NCBI GenBank assembly: GCA_029942205.1
Contig: JAOZTL010000151.1
Coordinates: 1,195-7,313, forward strand
Length of the DNA stretch: 6,119 nt
Origin: Bacteroidales bacterium
GTDB lineage: Bacteria > Bacteroidota > Bacteroidia > Bacteroidales > JAOZTL01
Reading direction: 5' to 3'
The notes under the pieces were generated by a model. The model made no database searches. It was given only the letters and a program-made list of their open reading frames with translations, and had not been told where the DNA came from. The position numbers and the translations under genes are program-made. Positions 5,872 to 6,119 of this stretch are shown in pieces (within the stretch, counting starts at the first letter, position 1; each line of letters opens with the position of its first letter).

Positions 5872-5903
5872 ATAAGCACTTCATGCTATTTAATGTTGCT
5901 TAT
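5872..5903 (-). terminator. hairpin downstream of dprA, possible transcript end
   Basis: ATAAGCA at 5872-5878 and TGCTTAT at 5897-5903 form a perfect 7-bp stem with an 18-nt loop, about 40 bp after the dprA stop codon. There is no convincing T-tract on the minus strand after it, so it is not a canonical intrinsic terminator. It is formed within repeat copy 6. The rest of the 5710-5941 gap is AT-rich, contains copies 5 and 6, and shows no gene. Confidence 0.3.
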
Positions 5904-5915
5904 GCATTTGTATAA
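5873..5915 (-). repeat. dispersed repeat, copy 6, inverted and degenerate, downstream of dprA
   Basis: On the minus strand this reads TTATACAAATGCATAAGC then AACATTAAATAGCATGAAG and TGCTTA. It aligns with copy 3 (TTATATAAATGCGTAAAC, AACATCAAATAAG) with only a few differences over the first 29 bases, then loosely with the GTCGAAGACCTTA half. It is the only copy in this orientation. It is also the one reading in the same direction as transcription of dprA, whose stop lies about 27 bp upstream. Confidence 0.6.
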
Positions 5916-5941
5916 ACATACTGCAATCAACAACTTACAAG

Positions 5942-6119
5942 TTATTTTAGTCCATAATATTTACCAGGCAAGCTCAGTACAACTCCTTTAAATTCCATAT
6001 TCAATAAAGTAGTTGCCAGCTTATTTGCCGATAATTTTGTTTTTTTAGCCAACAGATCAACGTGTAATTTTTCGGTGTTTATGCTATCGTAAATTAACTG
6101 TTCATCAGGCGTAAGTTCC
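5942..6119 (-). CDS. dprA: DNA processing protein DprA, C-terminal end (partial)
   Basis: The last 58 codons of a gene that enters from the right edge; the stop codon is at 5944-5942. The translation begins ELTPDEQLIYDSI, continues with EKLHVDLLAKKTKLSANKLA and TTLLNMEFKGVVLSLPGKYY and ends GLK. This is the winged-helix domain that closes most DprA proteins, with the hallmark pattern hIDxLaxxxxLxxxxLxxxLLxLExKGxVxxLPGKxYxL. DprA binds incoming single-stranded DNA during natural transformation and loads RecA. The Rossmann-like core lies outside the window. The identification rests on this domain only, but the match in pattern and its terminal position are strong. No downstream partner gene follows it closely on the minus strand. 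Confidence 0.85.
   Translation of the reverse strand, partial: ELTPDEQLIYDSINTEKLHVDLLAKKTKLSANKLATTLLNMEFKGVVLSLPGKYYGLK

Overview
The window is AT-rich and every gene I support lies on the minus strand. It most likely comes from a member of the Bacteroidota, perhaps a Cytophagales-like organism. The evidence is the lack of clear Shine-Dalgarno sites, TAnnTTTG-type -7 promoter boxes, and secreted protein families of a Bacteroidota type. The assignment is inferred from sequence style, not from a database match.

In the direction of transcription (right to left) the layout is as follows. The last 58 codons of dprA (natural transformation / RecA loading) enter at the right edge. A 232-bp intergenic region with two opposed repeat copies follows. 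Next comes a two-gene unit: a coiled-coil lipoprotein (208 aa) and a secreted 186-aa protein, 33 bp apart. A 300-bp intergenic region carries a plausible promoter and an inverted repeat. It precedes a secreted 276-aa protein with an NSGWLI-type C-terminal domain. After it lies an 829-aa secreted leucine-rich-repeat protein built from three modules, each opened by a WW...W motif. Last is a complete MoaB/Mog-type molybdenum-cofactor gene, with a possible next gene entering the left edge.

The four central proteins all carry export signals (three Sec signal peptides, one lipobox). The 186-aa protein and the N-terminal domain of the LRR protein appear to share a domain, so the block looks like a functionally linked envelope or secreted set of unknown role between the housekeeping genes dprA and moaB/mog.

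The most unusual feature is a family of short dispersed repeats with core TGCGTRAGCAACATC followed by about 3-6 A/T and GTCGAAGACCTTA. Five copies lie in one orientation and a sixth, degenerate copy is inverted next to dprA. Three copies sit exactly at gene 3' ends and overlap the TAA stop codon of three unrelated genes. The block therefore looks like a row of genes separated by a common 3' element, reminiscent of a cassette array, although no integrase is visible and the sites do not match integron attC consensus. Most copies can fold a small hairpin in the GGTCTTCGACC part, so a terminator-like role is the simplest alternative.
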